Origin: Rhodeus uyekii
Lineage: Eukaryota > Chordata > Actinopteri > Cypriniformes > Acheilognathidae
Assembly: GCA_037043235.1 (NCBI GenBank)
Contig: JAWRVZ010000450.1
Coordinates: 124,001 to 188,000, forward strand
DNA: 64,000 bases
Reading direction: 5' to 3'
The position numbers were made by a program, and so were the translations under genes. Shown here one piece after another: positions 31,666 to 40,713 of the stretch (its first letter is position 1; each line of letters starts with the position of its first letter). The notes beneath the pieces are model-generated. The model was not told where the DNA came from. It saw only the letters and a list, made by a program, of their open reading frames with translations, and searched no databases.

Positions 31666-32546
31666 AAACCTAGGGCTCGGCGGCGTTCTCTCTCCTCCCG
31701 GGAAAGCCGAGCTCGACCAACCTGCATGGGCTCATGATCGGACGAGGAACTGACCGTGCCGGGATGTTGTGGTGGGACTACCGAGGGGGACCCTGGACCT
31801 ACCGCTGGGGTGGAGCGGAACTTACTGCGCTCCAAACGAGCGTCTACTCGAAGCGCCAGCTCGATGAGACCATTGAGTTGTGGGGGTAGATCCAGGGCGT
31901 ATATCTCTCGTTGGACACGGTCAGCCAGCCCATGCAGGAACCTGTCCCACTGCGCCTCCTCGTTCCACTTGCAGTCGGCCGCGAGCGTACGGAATTCGAT
32001 GGCGTAGTCGGAGACCGACCGATCTCCCTGTTTGAGATCGGATAACCTGCGTGCTGCCTCGCGGCCGACTGCCGACCGGTCGAAAACTCTCTTCATCTCC
32101 TCCGCGAAGGCCTGGAACGAGGAGCAGCACGGGTCTTGATTCTCCCACACCGCCGTACCCCATTTGGCTGCCCGCCCCGAGAGTAACGTAATGACCAGGG
32201 CCACCTTGGCTTGCTCGGTGGAGTATGTTTGAGGTTGCAATGAAAAGAAGACTGAACACTTAGTGATAAAAGATCTGCAAAAATCCGGTTCCCCGGCATA
32301 ACGTTCAGGTGGTGGTAAATGTGGTTCTGACTGACCTGTGGGGCGGCTGATGGGGGGAGGGGCCGGCGGTGTGGCTGGCGCAGCGGGAACAGGCAGCTGT
32401 TGGAATTTGCTGGCGAGCTCGGACATCTGCGCCGCCAGTGTAGAAACGGCGCGCCCGGTGGCCAACATCTGCTCCTCCTGCCTGTCCAGGCGCGCCATGT
32501 TGTTAGCAACAAACTCTTGCCAGTTGGGTGCATTCGCTGAATCCAT
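31596..32546 (-). CDS. gag: Gag protein with zinc knuckle
   Basis: 316 codons from the ATG at 32546, just after the PBS. An in-frame ATG at 32570 lies at the LTR end and would place the PBS in the coding region, so the internal start is preferred. The N-terminus is helical and polar. The middle has the retrotransposon Gag capsid-like region (LSDLKQGDRSVSDYAIEFRT). The C-terminus has one CX2CX4HX4C knuckle (CIYCAGEGHFILQC). It forms the particle shell and binds element RNA. It ends ten codons past the knuckle, overlapping pol. Confidence 0.93.
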   Translation of the reverse strand: MDSANAPNWQEFVANNMARLDRQEEQMLATGRAVSTLAAQMSELASKFQQLPVPAAPATPPAPPPISRPTGQSEPHLPPPERYAGEPDFCRSFITKCSVFFSLQPQTYSTEQAKVALVITLLSGRAAKWGTAVWENQDPCCSSFQAFAEEMKRVFDRSAVGREAARRLSDLKQGDRSVSDYAIEFRTLAADCKWNEEAQWDRFLHGLADRVQREIYALDLPPQLNGLIELALRVDARLERSKFRSTPAVGPGSPSVVPPQHPGTVSSSSDHEPMQVGRARLSREERERRRALGLCIYCAGEGHFILQCPVKARARQ

Positions 32547-32552
32547 CGGTTG

Positions 32553-32563
32553 GTCGAGTCGTT
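32553..32563 (-). promoter_or_regulatory. self-complementary primer binding site
   Basis: On the minus strand AACGACTCGAC follows the 5' LTR after a single G. It is the exact reverse complement (11 nt) of LTR bases 32852-32842 (GTCGAGTCGTT), which start 30 bp downstream of TATTTAG (32882-32876). This is the Tf1 self-priming layout. No tRNA 3'-end match (TGG...) is present. Confidence 0.78.
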
Positions 32564-32564
32564 C

Positions 32565-33009
32565 TGTCATGAGCCTGAGGAGACTGGATTCAAGTGCGAA
32601 ATGTATTTATTGAAGGTGATGAATAAACAGAGAAATGTCCAGGAACTGACGGCGCAGAGACTCAATGGGCTGTAGATGGTGACGTGAAGCGGTGACATCC
32701 AAGTGCGCGGCGTGGAGGTGAAACAAGGGACACGGGAACCAGGAACACACAACGACACGCAGACGGCAGACACTGGAACAGGCGAACACGGACACTGGAA
32801 GCGGGGAAAACCGAGGACACCAAGGAAACACTCTGCTGAACAACGACTCGACACAGTGGTGAGGGAAGAGGTGAACTAAATAGGCAGAGGGAGATGGGAT
32901 TCAGGTGTGTGCGATGATGGTGGCGGTGATCAGTGACCACGCCTCCCACATTCATCTCACAATCATACACAGTCAATCCTAAGAGACAATGAATTCGCAA
33001 ACCGTGACA
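32565..33009 (-). repeat. 5' LTR of the young gypsy element, with promoter
   Basis: 445 bp. On the minus strand the TATA-like TATTTAG lies at 32882-32876, the predicted transcript start is at 32852, and AATAAA lies near 32607. Confidence 0.93.
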
Positions 33010-33014
33010 CTACT

Positions 33015-33417
33015 TGTGCAATTGGTTGAACTTAAGCATATGTTTTCATGAAATTTAATAACAGTAATAGTTTATTTCAATGGTCAAATTTGGACATTCT
33101 ACTAACCACTGTATATACAACTACATGTCAACTAAAGACTATAGATTGACTGATTAATATCTGATAACAGACGTTCAACTGACTGTAAGTAACATGTCAA
33201 CTAACTCTCATTACTTCTTAATATCTGATAACTCTTTATTGTGACGATCCTCCAACATAAATGTATACTGATTATAAGTAACTTTGCAACTGAATGTCTT
33301 TTGGAGGACTGTTGAAATAAAGTGTTAACAGAACTTGTATGCCATTTTACATATATCTGCAATGACATATTTGTAACAAAGTTGCATTTTAGTATATTTA
33401 ATACATTTATAGATATA

Positions 33418-33472
<55 letters not shown>

Positions 33473-34848
33473 CACGGTTGGGGAAAAACGGAATACATGT
33501 AACAAGGTTACGATTTGTTAAAATTTTGTCAAAAAACAGAGATTATATTTACATATAAATGTAGCAAGTAATAAAAAGATAACATTTAAAAAAATTGCAG
33601 AAGGAATGAGAGATGAATCATTATTGTTTTGATTTTAATGAAGACAGAACTCTCATTTTACGGTTAAACTATTATGTTTCTTTAAGCAACAATTGAGACA
33701 AAACAGATCTGAGAAAATTTTCGAAAAGGAGATTTAGAAACAAAAAAGGAAAGAAAAAATACAGCGTAAGCTACTTGAGTGTTTATATTACCTGTGCAAT
33801 TTGCAGTATAATTTAAATATACTCTTATAATTTCAAGATATGAAACGCACTACAAGTGAGAATTCAATACAATCTTTTTATGTTTTGGTCATTTGAGCAG
33901 ACATGAACAAAAATGATCATTATCCTTTTTTGCATGCATGCATTGCAGGTTCTGCAAATGTCTGCACTGGCACTAATAGCTTTTTTCCTCAATCATAAAA
34001 GTAACCCCCTCTCACATTATTGATAAAAGTCTTGAGAGAAAACCACAGGCCTTGACGTCTCCATCCTCCTGTGTGCGGAAGCCATTTCAAGCAGCATTCT
34101 CCTCTTTGTGGCTTTAAGACCTGGACTAATAGATGGTTTCAGCGATGTTGGTGTTTGATGAAAGCAAACGTGAGCAGACAGGGAGTGGATTGTTCATTCA
34201 TATGAGGAGCAGTTGTGTTAAAAGTGTAGGCGCCTTGTGAAGCCCCCACATAAACAGAATGGACTGAAGTGTAAAGAGCTCTAAAGGAGGGTCCCTAGTC
34301 AGGCGTCTTATTTCTGTTCCCCTCTCTTCCCTCTACCTTCGCCATAATTCAAAATCCCTCCATCAACACGTCCTTAATGACTCCACTCTGCCTCATACCC
34401 GTTTATCTGCCTGCATCTCTGCGCCAGCTTATACAGCTCGCATGGAAAGCTCTGGGAGTGAGCATTTAAAAGGAATTACTGAAGAAAGTGAGAGAGAAGG
34501 GCCATAGGTCACACGAATATATATATTTTTTGTTCTGGGTGTTACAAAAATACACAAATTTTTGTGGTGTGTGTGAGCATGTCAATATGCATGTGTTTGT
34601 ACAACGCTAAAAACTACTGTTTTGTGTTTTTGTAGTGGTGGGTTGGAGTGGGGGCTTTGGGTAATGAGGTATAGCAGGGGGTCTGGAGCCTTAATGAAAG
34701 TTTCGATTACCGAGCTTTCAGATGGGAGGGGGGTGTAAATGCTGGGAAACTTTGGCCCAATTCTCCACTGGGCCAACAGTCAAGTTTTAAAAAAGAAGAA
34801 GCAATATATTCACACTTTTTTTCTCAGTGTCATAAAGCCCCCTTCAAT
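33015..34848. other. no gene; (AT)n tract
   Basis: AT-rich sequence. An (AT)n microsatellite of about 45 bp occupies 33421-33467. No coding or terminal-repeat structure recognised. Confidence 0.6.
33421..33467. repeat. (AT)n microsatellite
   Basis: Uninterrupted AT dinucleotides. Confidence 0.95.
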
Positions 34849-35182
34849 TGTTACGGCTGGAGGTGCGGTGTGCGATGCCGAGGAACGAGGAGAAAGAGCA
34901 CTGCATCAAACTTAGGTTTATTCCTCCAAAAACATAAACAAAAGACTCTTTAACAACCAAAATGGCACGCATGTGCAAAACCGGGGAAACTGGGAACGCG
35001 GATCATCCACACAGAAGCTAGGCCCAAACAGTTACAACAAACCACCATTACACAGGGAAACAGAAGGGTATTTAACAAGAACACACATTAGGAACACCTG
35101 CAGGACTAGACAAGGTAATTGATAAACATAACAGGTGATGCGGATTAAAGGGGACCCGGAGGTGGAACATGAGACTGTGACA
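34849..35182 (-). repeat. 3' LTR of the second Gag-only element
   Basis: 334 bp, TGTTACGG...CTGTGACA on the + strand, identical as read to 36907-37240. Confidence 0.93.
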
Positions 35183-35230
35183 TAACGCCCCCTCCCAAAA
35201 GGCGTGACCTCACGCCGTGATAGTTAACCC

Positions 35231-35953
35231 TTAGGGAGGGAAGGGAGGGGGAACAGGCGGAGGACAAAGTAGACATAGCATCAAAACATGGGTGGGAGGG
35301 TGGGCACCCTGGAGACCGGGGTTACACAGAGTCATGGAGGTCTCCAGGGTGGTACCGGGGTCATGGGGACCCAGGGAGGTGCAGTAGTCCAGGGTGGCGC
35401 CGGGGGAACGGCGCCGGGGTGTCAGAGTAGTCCAGGGCGGCGCCGGGGGAACAGGGCGCCGGGGTGTCAGAGTAGTCCAGGGCGGCGCCGGGGGAACAGG
35501 GCGCCGGGGTGTCAGAGTAGTCCAGGGCGGCGCCGGGGGAACAGGGCGCCGGGGTGTCAGAGTAGTCCAGGGCGGCGCCGGGGGAACAGGGCGCCGGGGT
35601 GTCAGAGTAGTCACGGGCGGCGCCGGGGGAACAGGGCGCCGGGGTGTCAGAGTAGTCCAGGGCGGCGCCGGGGGAACAGGGCGCCGGGGTGTCAGAGTAG
35701 TCCAGGGCGGCGCCGGGGGAACAGGGCGCCGGGGTGTCAGAGTAGTCCAGGGCGGCGCCGGGGGAACAGGGCGCCGGGGTGTCAGAGTAGTCCAGGGCGG
35801 CGCCGGGGGAACAGGGCGCCGGGGTGTCAGAGTAGTCCAGGGCGGTGCCGGGGGAACAGGGCGCCGGGGTGTCAGAGTAGTCCAGGGCGGCGCCGGGGGA
35901 ACGTTCTTCCCCGGAGGCTCCGCCTCCGTTGCCCCAGCCACCCTCAAAGTCAC
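35231..35953 (-). pseudogene. downstream part of Gag-like ORF, 15-residue proline repeats
   Basis: An open frame of 240 codons in the same frame as the ORF at 36859-36203, separated from it only by a run containing five in-frame TAG codons. It is mostly 11 copies of a 15-residue unit (RRPVPPAPPWTTLTP), then a short C-terminus. It was probably once the C-terminal half of a single Gag-like protein, comparable to the Pro-rich half of the 496-residue protein at 15699-17189. Confidence 0.65.
35388..35902 (-). repeat. 45-bp tandem repeat, 11 units plus a partial one
   Basis: Units start every 45 bp from 35431 to 35881, with a 43-bp divergent unit at 35388. Nearly all are identical; the units at 35611 and 35836 carry single variants. 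Being a multiple of 3, the unit keeps the frame. Confidence 0.95.
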
Positions 35954-36062
35954 ATCACTACCCCCCCCCCCAAAAATTCTTGAGGGGCCTCCCCGGGAAA
36001 CCGTCAGGAGGCCCAGATGGTCCTTGGGTGAGGGGCCAGAGTTCCGGAGGCGCCGGCAGGGC

Positions 36063-36232
36063 GAGGAGGTCTGGGAGATCTGGAGGAGGGTCTGGGAGGT
36101 CTAGGAGATCTGGAGGAGGGTCTGGGAGGTCTAGGAGATCTGGAGGAGGGTCTGGGAGGTCTAGGAGATCTGGAGGAGGGTCTAGGAGATCTGGAGGAGG
36201 GTCTAGGAGATCTGGAGGAGGGTCTCTGGAGG
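36063..36232 (-). repeat. 30/21-bp tandem repeat carrying amplified stop codons
   Basis: Units of 30 bp (and shorter 21-bp derivatives) around TCTGGAGGAGGGTCT. In the frame of the Gag-like ORF the left-most unit has CAG (36073-36071). Five later units have TAG at 36101-36103, 36131-36133, 36161-36163, 36182-36184 and 36203-36205. Confidence 0.85.
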
Positions 36233-36859
36233 TTCTGGGAGACTCTCGGGACTCGGTTCACTCTCGGGACTCGGTTCACTCTCGGGACTCGGTTCACTCT
36301 CGGGACTCGGTTCACTCTCGGGACTCGGTTCACTCTCGGGACTCGGTTCACTCTCGGGACTCGGTTCACTCTCGGGACTCGGTTCACTCTCGGGACTCGG
36401 TTCACTCTCGGGACTCGGTTCACTCTCGGGACTCGGTTCACTCTCGGGACTCGGTTCGAGCGCTGGAGCGGGCTGAGGAACTGCGGATGCGGCAACGGGC
36501 TGACCAGCGAGGCTTGCTGGTCCAGGCTGTTGAGCTGCAGGCACAGGCACCGTCCGCTGATGTGCGGTCAAACGTTCAGGCTGACAGCTCGCGGGCAGAG
36601 GCTCTGGGTTTGATTGTTGGGACTGTCTGGATCGGAGCGCGAAGATCTTTAAACACTTAGTTGCAGCCTCCATCCAGTGTAGACCGGTTAGGTCTGGCAT
36701 GCCCTCAGGGAAGTGCTGTAAAGCTCCGATCCAGAACAGTGTCTTAACGAGTTCATTATCCAATGGAGCCCGGACGGCAACGAACACGAAGTCCCAAGCA
36801 AATGAGGGGAAATCCCGGTGGCCTTGGGCGATCGTCAAAAGTTGCCGTTCATAATCCAT
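36203..36859 (-). CDS. reduced Gag-like protein with ESEPSP repeats
   Basis: 218 codons starting 35 bp after the PBS. Residues about 5-72 (QGHRDFPSFAWDF...) align with residues 25-92 of the Gag-like protein at 15699-17189, sharing QG, RD, FA, DF and a spaced D/L/F pattern. A Gln/Pro/Ala-rich linker follows, then about 12 copies of the acidic hexamer ESEPSP. It ends at a TAG inside the next repeat block, after which the same frame is open again for 240 codons. No zinc knuckle. Function is inferred from position and similarity only. Confidence 0.72.
   Translation of the reverse strand: MDYERQLLTIAQGHRDFPSFAWDFVFVAVRAPLDNELVKTLFWIGALQHFPEGMPDLTGLHWMEAATKCLKIFALRSRQSQQSNPEPLPASCQPERLTAHQRTVPVPAAQQPGPASLAGQPVAASAVPQPAPALEPSPESEPSPESEPSPESEPSPESEPSPESEPSPESEPSPESEPSPESEPSPESEPSPESEPSPESEPSPESLPEPPETLLQIS
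36237..36456 (-). repeat. 18-bp tandem repeat, about 12 units
   Basis: The unit CTCGGGACTCGGTTCACT encodes the ESEPSP hexamer on the minus strand. Units appear identical, so expansion is recent. Confidence 0.93.
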
Positions 36860-36893
36860 ACTTCCTTAGAACAGTCTTTAAAGGCGACGAACC

Positions 36894-36905
36894 TGGTGGT
36901 TTGTT
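36894..36905 (-). promoter_or_regulatory. self-complementary primer binding site
   Basis: On the minus strand AACAAACCACCA follows the 5' LTR after a single G. It is the exact reverse complement (12 nt) of LTR bases 37105-37094 (TGGTGGTTTGTT), 28-30 bp downstream of TTAAATA (37133-37127). This is the same geometry as 32553-32563. Confidence 0.75.
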
Positions 36906-36906
36906 C

Positions 36907-37240
36907 TGTTACGGCTGGAGGTGCGGTGTGCGATGCCGAGGAACGAGGAGAAAGAGCACTGCATCAAACTTAGGTTTATTCCTCCAAAAACATAAACAAA
37001 AGACTCTTTAACAACCAAAATGGCACGCATGTGCAAAACCGGGGAAACTGGGAACGCGGATCATCCACACAGAAGCTAGGCCCAAACAGTTACAACAAAC
37101 CACCATTACACAGGGAAACAGAAGGGTATTTAACAAGAACACACATTAGGAACACCTGCAGGACTAGACAAGGTAATTGATAAACATAACAGGTGATGCG
37201 GATTAAAGGGGACCCGGAGGTGGAACATGAGACTGTGACA
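36907..37240 (-). repeat. 5' LTR of the second Gag-only element
   Basis: 334 bp. On the minus strand it has the TATA-like TTAAATA (37133-37127), a predicted start near 37105 and AATAAA near 36981. Confidence 0.93.
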
Positions 37241-37421
37241 TCAATGTATCGTAAAATCTATTTTAACATGAGGATAAATACATGTACAAACACAACCTTT
37301 TCTATGTAAGGGTCATTCACACATACATATACTCAGTTTACAGCTTTAAAATGTGGCACATGGCTGTTTCTAGTTCTTGTATTATGTTGCAGGTTGCTTT
37401 GATTTTGAGTTTTCGGATATA

Positions 37422-37935
37422 CAGTAATACCTTGAGATACGAGTGTCTCTACATACGAGTATTCCAAGATACGAGCAAGCCTTTGAGCAGATTTTTGCGA
37501 AAAAAGGGAAGAAAGCAAATCGAAAAAAGTAAAACAATAATAGAAAATAGAAAAGTAAAAAGTAAGCTACGTTTAGTTATGTTAATTTAAGTTCATGTAA
37601 ATTATGTAGTGTTCGTGTAAGATACGATACGGAATCAAGTGTCTACGTACCAGCAACCCCCCCACCCCCTCCCTCCTCCACACCTGCTGCTACTATCTGT
37701 AAAAATTAAAACCACATTTTATTTTATATCAGACAAATCCTTATACTGTATACGTGTACTATAATTGTGTGTAATACCAATAAAAAACTTCTTTTTTTTC
37801 CCATTGTTACGGATCTGGAACGGATTAATTTGTTTTCTATTATTTCTTATGGGAAAACATGATTCCAGATACAAGCAAATCAAGCTACAAGCTACACCCT
37901 AGAACGGATTATGCTCGTATCTCGAGATATGACTG
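37422..37935. mobile_element. pogo/Tigger-like MITE, TSD TA
   Basis: The left end CAGTAATACCTTGAGATACG and the right end (reversed) CAGTCATATCTCGAGATACG are inverted repeats flanked by TA. Further inverted similarity continues inward (motifs around ACGAG and CAAG). The interior has no transposase ORF. CAGTNNTNCCTCG-type ends with TA duplication are typical of pogo/Tigger members of Tc1/mariner. Confidence 0.82.
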
Positions 37936-37937
37936 TA

Positions 37938-38219
37938 CCGGTTAACTATGATGTTTTTTCTTCCTGTTTTTGTTCTTTTTCTCGTTTAGGGTCATGAACA
38001 TGCCTGCAAAGTGCCGTTACTTTGATGTATTGTGGAATGTGCGTTCATAAAAATCACAATTATGATGTTTGCGGGTCAATTTGATTTTGCAATAAGGCGT
38101 ACATGAAGGCATACATTTGAATCAAATCCATGGCAGAGCATTTGAGAAATACGGTTTATAATTTGTGTTTTATGATCTATGATTTGTGTTTGACAATAGT
38201 CTTAAAAATCATATATTTT
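37938..38219. other. no gene recognised
   Basis: Short AT-rich spacer between the MITE and a possible LTR remnant. Confidence 0.5.
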
Positions 38220-38382
38220 TGTCATGATGAAAACACGATAACACAGATGTGAGTACTTTGAGGCTTTATTAGTGAAGTGAATAGGTGAACGTGGACATGA
38301 GTCTTTGAATGGCACTTATCCGAGAGTAGCACAAGGAGATCAGGATACTTGGATATGAGGAGACTTGGTAGGAGTTTCTCTT
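38220..38382 (-). repeat. possible gypsy LTR remnant
   Basis: It begins TGTCATGATG and contains TTTATT (AATAAA on the minus strand) about 40 bp in, like the LTR starts at 27822 and 4847. It is then cut by an L2 tail, just as at 5020. No right half was found. Confidence 0.4.
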
Positions 38383-38514
38383 AGTCACCTTTATTTAAAT
38401 ATCACTTTTTACAATACAGATTGTTTCAAAGCAGATTTACAGTGGTCACAGGAAAGCAATAAGAACAAAATTTGTTTAGCCTTAAAAGAGCAGGCTAATC
38501 AATAATATTGAAGA
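38383..38514 (-). mobile_element. L2 LINE 3'-end fragment
   Basis: It matches the 3' UTR end at 5031-5165 (CACCTTTATTTA, TTGTTTCAAAGCAG, AAAAGAGCAGGC) with substitutions and a small insertion. The match ends at the array start, where the L2 text would continue past CAATTGATGAA. Confidence 0.8.
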
Positions 38515-39616
38515 ATATAGCTGCTAGCAGCCATCACGGGGCCAAGCGCAAGGAGGGCATTAAATGTCATGCCGACATGGCTGGCATCATCAGACCAACG
38601 GCAGTAAGAATCTAAAGACATTTCAATATGACTTAAGTCTAAATGGCTGAAAAATCAACAATACGGTCTTTAGTATTTCGATTTAATGGCTTATCACATT
38701 CAACCAACAGGCAGCGCTGTAACCAAATTGTAGTGTCAATTCATGTGGTACATTGAGAGTGTGGTGACATTGACACATGCAAAGTTTGCTTTCAATTGGG
38801 TAAACCATTGCTGAGAGAGCACTAAAGTCATGTGTTTGTTAAACATAGCATCTTATAAGAAAAATCGAAATAGCAGATGCTCAAAATGGCCGATATGGGA
38901 ATATTTGGTATCACAGGACTCGGCATGACCCACTGGATCTAAAGAGACCAGTTTCATGATTTTTGGCCAAAGGGTTCAGAAGTTATAAGCACAAAAGTCA
39001 GTTTTTCATAACTCCTGACCACTAGGGGGCACAGCGCCAAAACTCTGCAGGTAGCCTCAGACAATGATTGACATAATACACACCTAGTTTGGTCAGAAAA
39101 GGCTAATGCATTGCGGAGATAAAGCCTCAAATTCATTTTGGCGACTTTTACCTCGGATTCTTTCGCGAGTTATTCGTAAACAGTTTGACGAATAAACTTT
39201 CTTTATATACCGTTTTGTCCACATTGTCTGGAGATGATGTGGTTCAATTTTCGTGAAAATCGGACGAACGGCCTAGGAGGAGTTCGAAAAAGTAGGTTTT
39301 TCATAAAATTCAAAATGGCGGGAAAATTTTCATGACGGAAAATGACGTCATAGGGTGCAATCGAATCGTCTTGAGCCAAGGAATCAGTGGACAAAAGAAT
39401 TTTGTTTCTAGGACATACGGTTCAAAAGTTATTAACATAAACGTGAGTGCAACTTTGGACAGTTGGTGGCGCTAGAGAGATTGAGTTAGAGACTTCAATT
39501 TTGCTATGGTCAATGATTGGACTGTCCTTTATGAGTGTGCCAACTTTTTTTCATTTTCCCGCTTACGGTTCTATGGGCTGTCATAGACTTCAATGGCAGA
39601 AGAAGAATAATAATAA
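38515..39616 (+). repeat. array unit 1, short
   Basis: First unit, inserted into the L2 tail. It contains the 12-bp palindrome GCTGCTAGCAGC and GGGGCCAAGC at 38538-38547. It ends in (AAT)n without a terminal module. Confidence 0.9.
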
Positions 39617-40713
39617 ATATAGCTGCTAGCAGCCATCACGGGGCCAAGCGCAAGGAGGGCATTAAATGTCATGCCGACATGGCTGGCATCATCAGACCAA
39701 CGGCAGTAAGAATCTAAAGACATTTCAATATGACTTAAGTCTAAATGGCTGAAAAATCAACAATACGGTCTTTAGTAATTCGATTTAATGGTTTATCACA
39801 TTCAACCAACAGGCAGCGCTGTAACCAAATTGTAGTGTCAATTCATGTGGTACATTGAGAGTGTGGTGACACATGCAAAGTTTGCTTTCAATTGGGTAAA
39901 CCATTGCTGACAGAGCACTAAAGTCATGTGTTTGTTAAACATAGCATCTTATAAGAAAAATCGAAATGGCAGACGCTCAAAATGGCCGATATGGGAAAAT
40001 TTGGTATCACAGGACTCGGCATGACCCACTGGATCTAAAGACAGCAGTTTCATGTTTTTTAGAGAAAGCGTTGAGGAGTTTTAATCAAAAATGTCAGTTT
40101 TTTAATATCTCCTGACCACTAGGGGGCAGAGCGCCAAAACTCTGCAGGTAGCCTCAGACCATGATTGACATAACACACACCTAGTTTGGTCAGAAAAGGC
40201 TAATGCATTGCGGAGATAAAGCCACAATTTCATTTTGGCGACTTTTACCTCGGATTCTTTCGCGAGTTATTCGTAAACGGTTTGGCGAGTCAACTTTCTT
40301 TATATATCGTTTTGTCCACATTGTCTGGAGATGATGTGGTTCAATTTTCGCGAACATCGGACGACCGGCCTAGGAGGAGTTCGAAAAAGTAGGTTTTTCA
40401 TAAAATTCAAAATGGCGGGAAAATTTTCATGACGGAAAATGACGTCATAGGGTGCAATCGAATCGTCTTGAGCCAAGGAATTAGAGGACGAAAGAATTTT
40501 GTTTCTAGGACATACGGTTCAAAAGTTATTTACGTAAACGTAAGTGCAACTTTGGACAGTTGGTGGCGCTATAGAGATTGAGTTAGAGACTTCAATTTTG
40601 CTATGGTCAATGATTGGACTGTCCTTTATGAGTGTGCCAACTTTTTTTCATTTTCCCGCTTACGGTTCTATGGGCTGTCATAGACTTCAATGGCAGAAGA
40701 AAAAGAATAATAA
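39617..40713 (+). repeat. array unit 2, short
   Basis: 1097 bp. A distinct variant in its middle (AGAGAAAGCGTTGAGGAG). Ends AAAAAGAATAATAA, no terminal module. Confidence 0.9.

Larger units (their letters stand above)
27822..33009 (-). mobile_element. complete young Ty3/gypsy chromovirus (Tf1/sushi-like), TSD CTACT
   Basis: 5188 bp with two 445-bp LTRs that I read as identical. Perfect 5-bp duplication CTACT at 27817-27821 and 33010-33014. On the minus strand: 5' LTR, self-complementary PBS, gag, pol in the -1 frame (protease, RT, RNase H, integrase, chromodomain), purine tract, 3' LTR. No stop or frameshift is seen in either ORF, so this copy may be competent. It is the best candidate in the window for a master that could mobilise Gag-only relatives. 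Confidence 0.96.
34849..37240 (-). mobile_element. Gag-only LTR retrotransposon (non-autonomous), TSD TCAAT
   Basis: Two 334-bp LTRs, identical as read, flank a 1.7-kb interior. TCAAT lies at 34844-34848 and again at 37241-37245. The minus strand has a self-complementary PBS, a Gag-like ORF, three different tandem-repeat blocks and a purine tract (TTTTGGGAGGGGGCG, 35200-35186). No enzymes are encoded. Identical LTRs indicate very recent insertion. It has the same architecture as 14870-18388 but unrelated LTR sequence. Confidence 0.92.

Noticed and set aside
32547..32564. tRNA-primed PBS for the young gypsy element
   Set aside because: The sequence after the LTR does not begin with TGG or match a tRNA 3' end I recognise, whereas its 11-nt match to the predicted mRNA 5' end is exact.
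35288..36660. Long + strand ORFs of 231-243 residues
   Set aside because: They are antisense shadows of GC-rich tandem repeats whose unit lengths are multiples of 3. The element's PBS, promoter and PPT orient coding to the minus strand.
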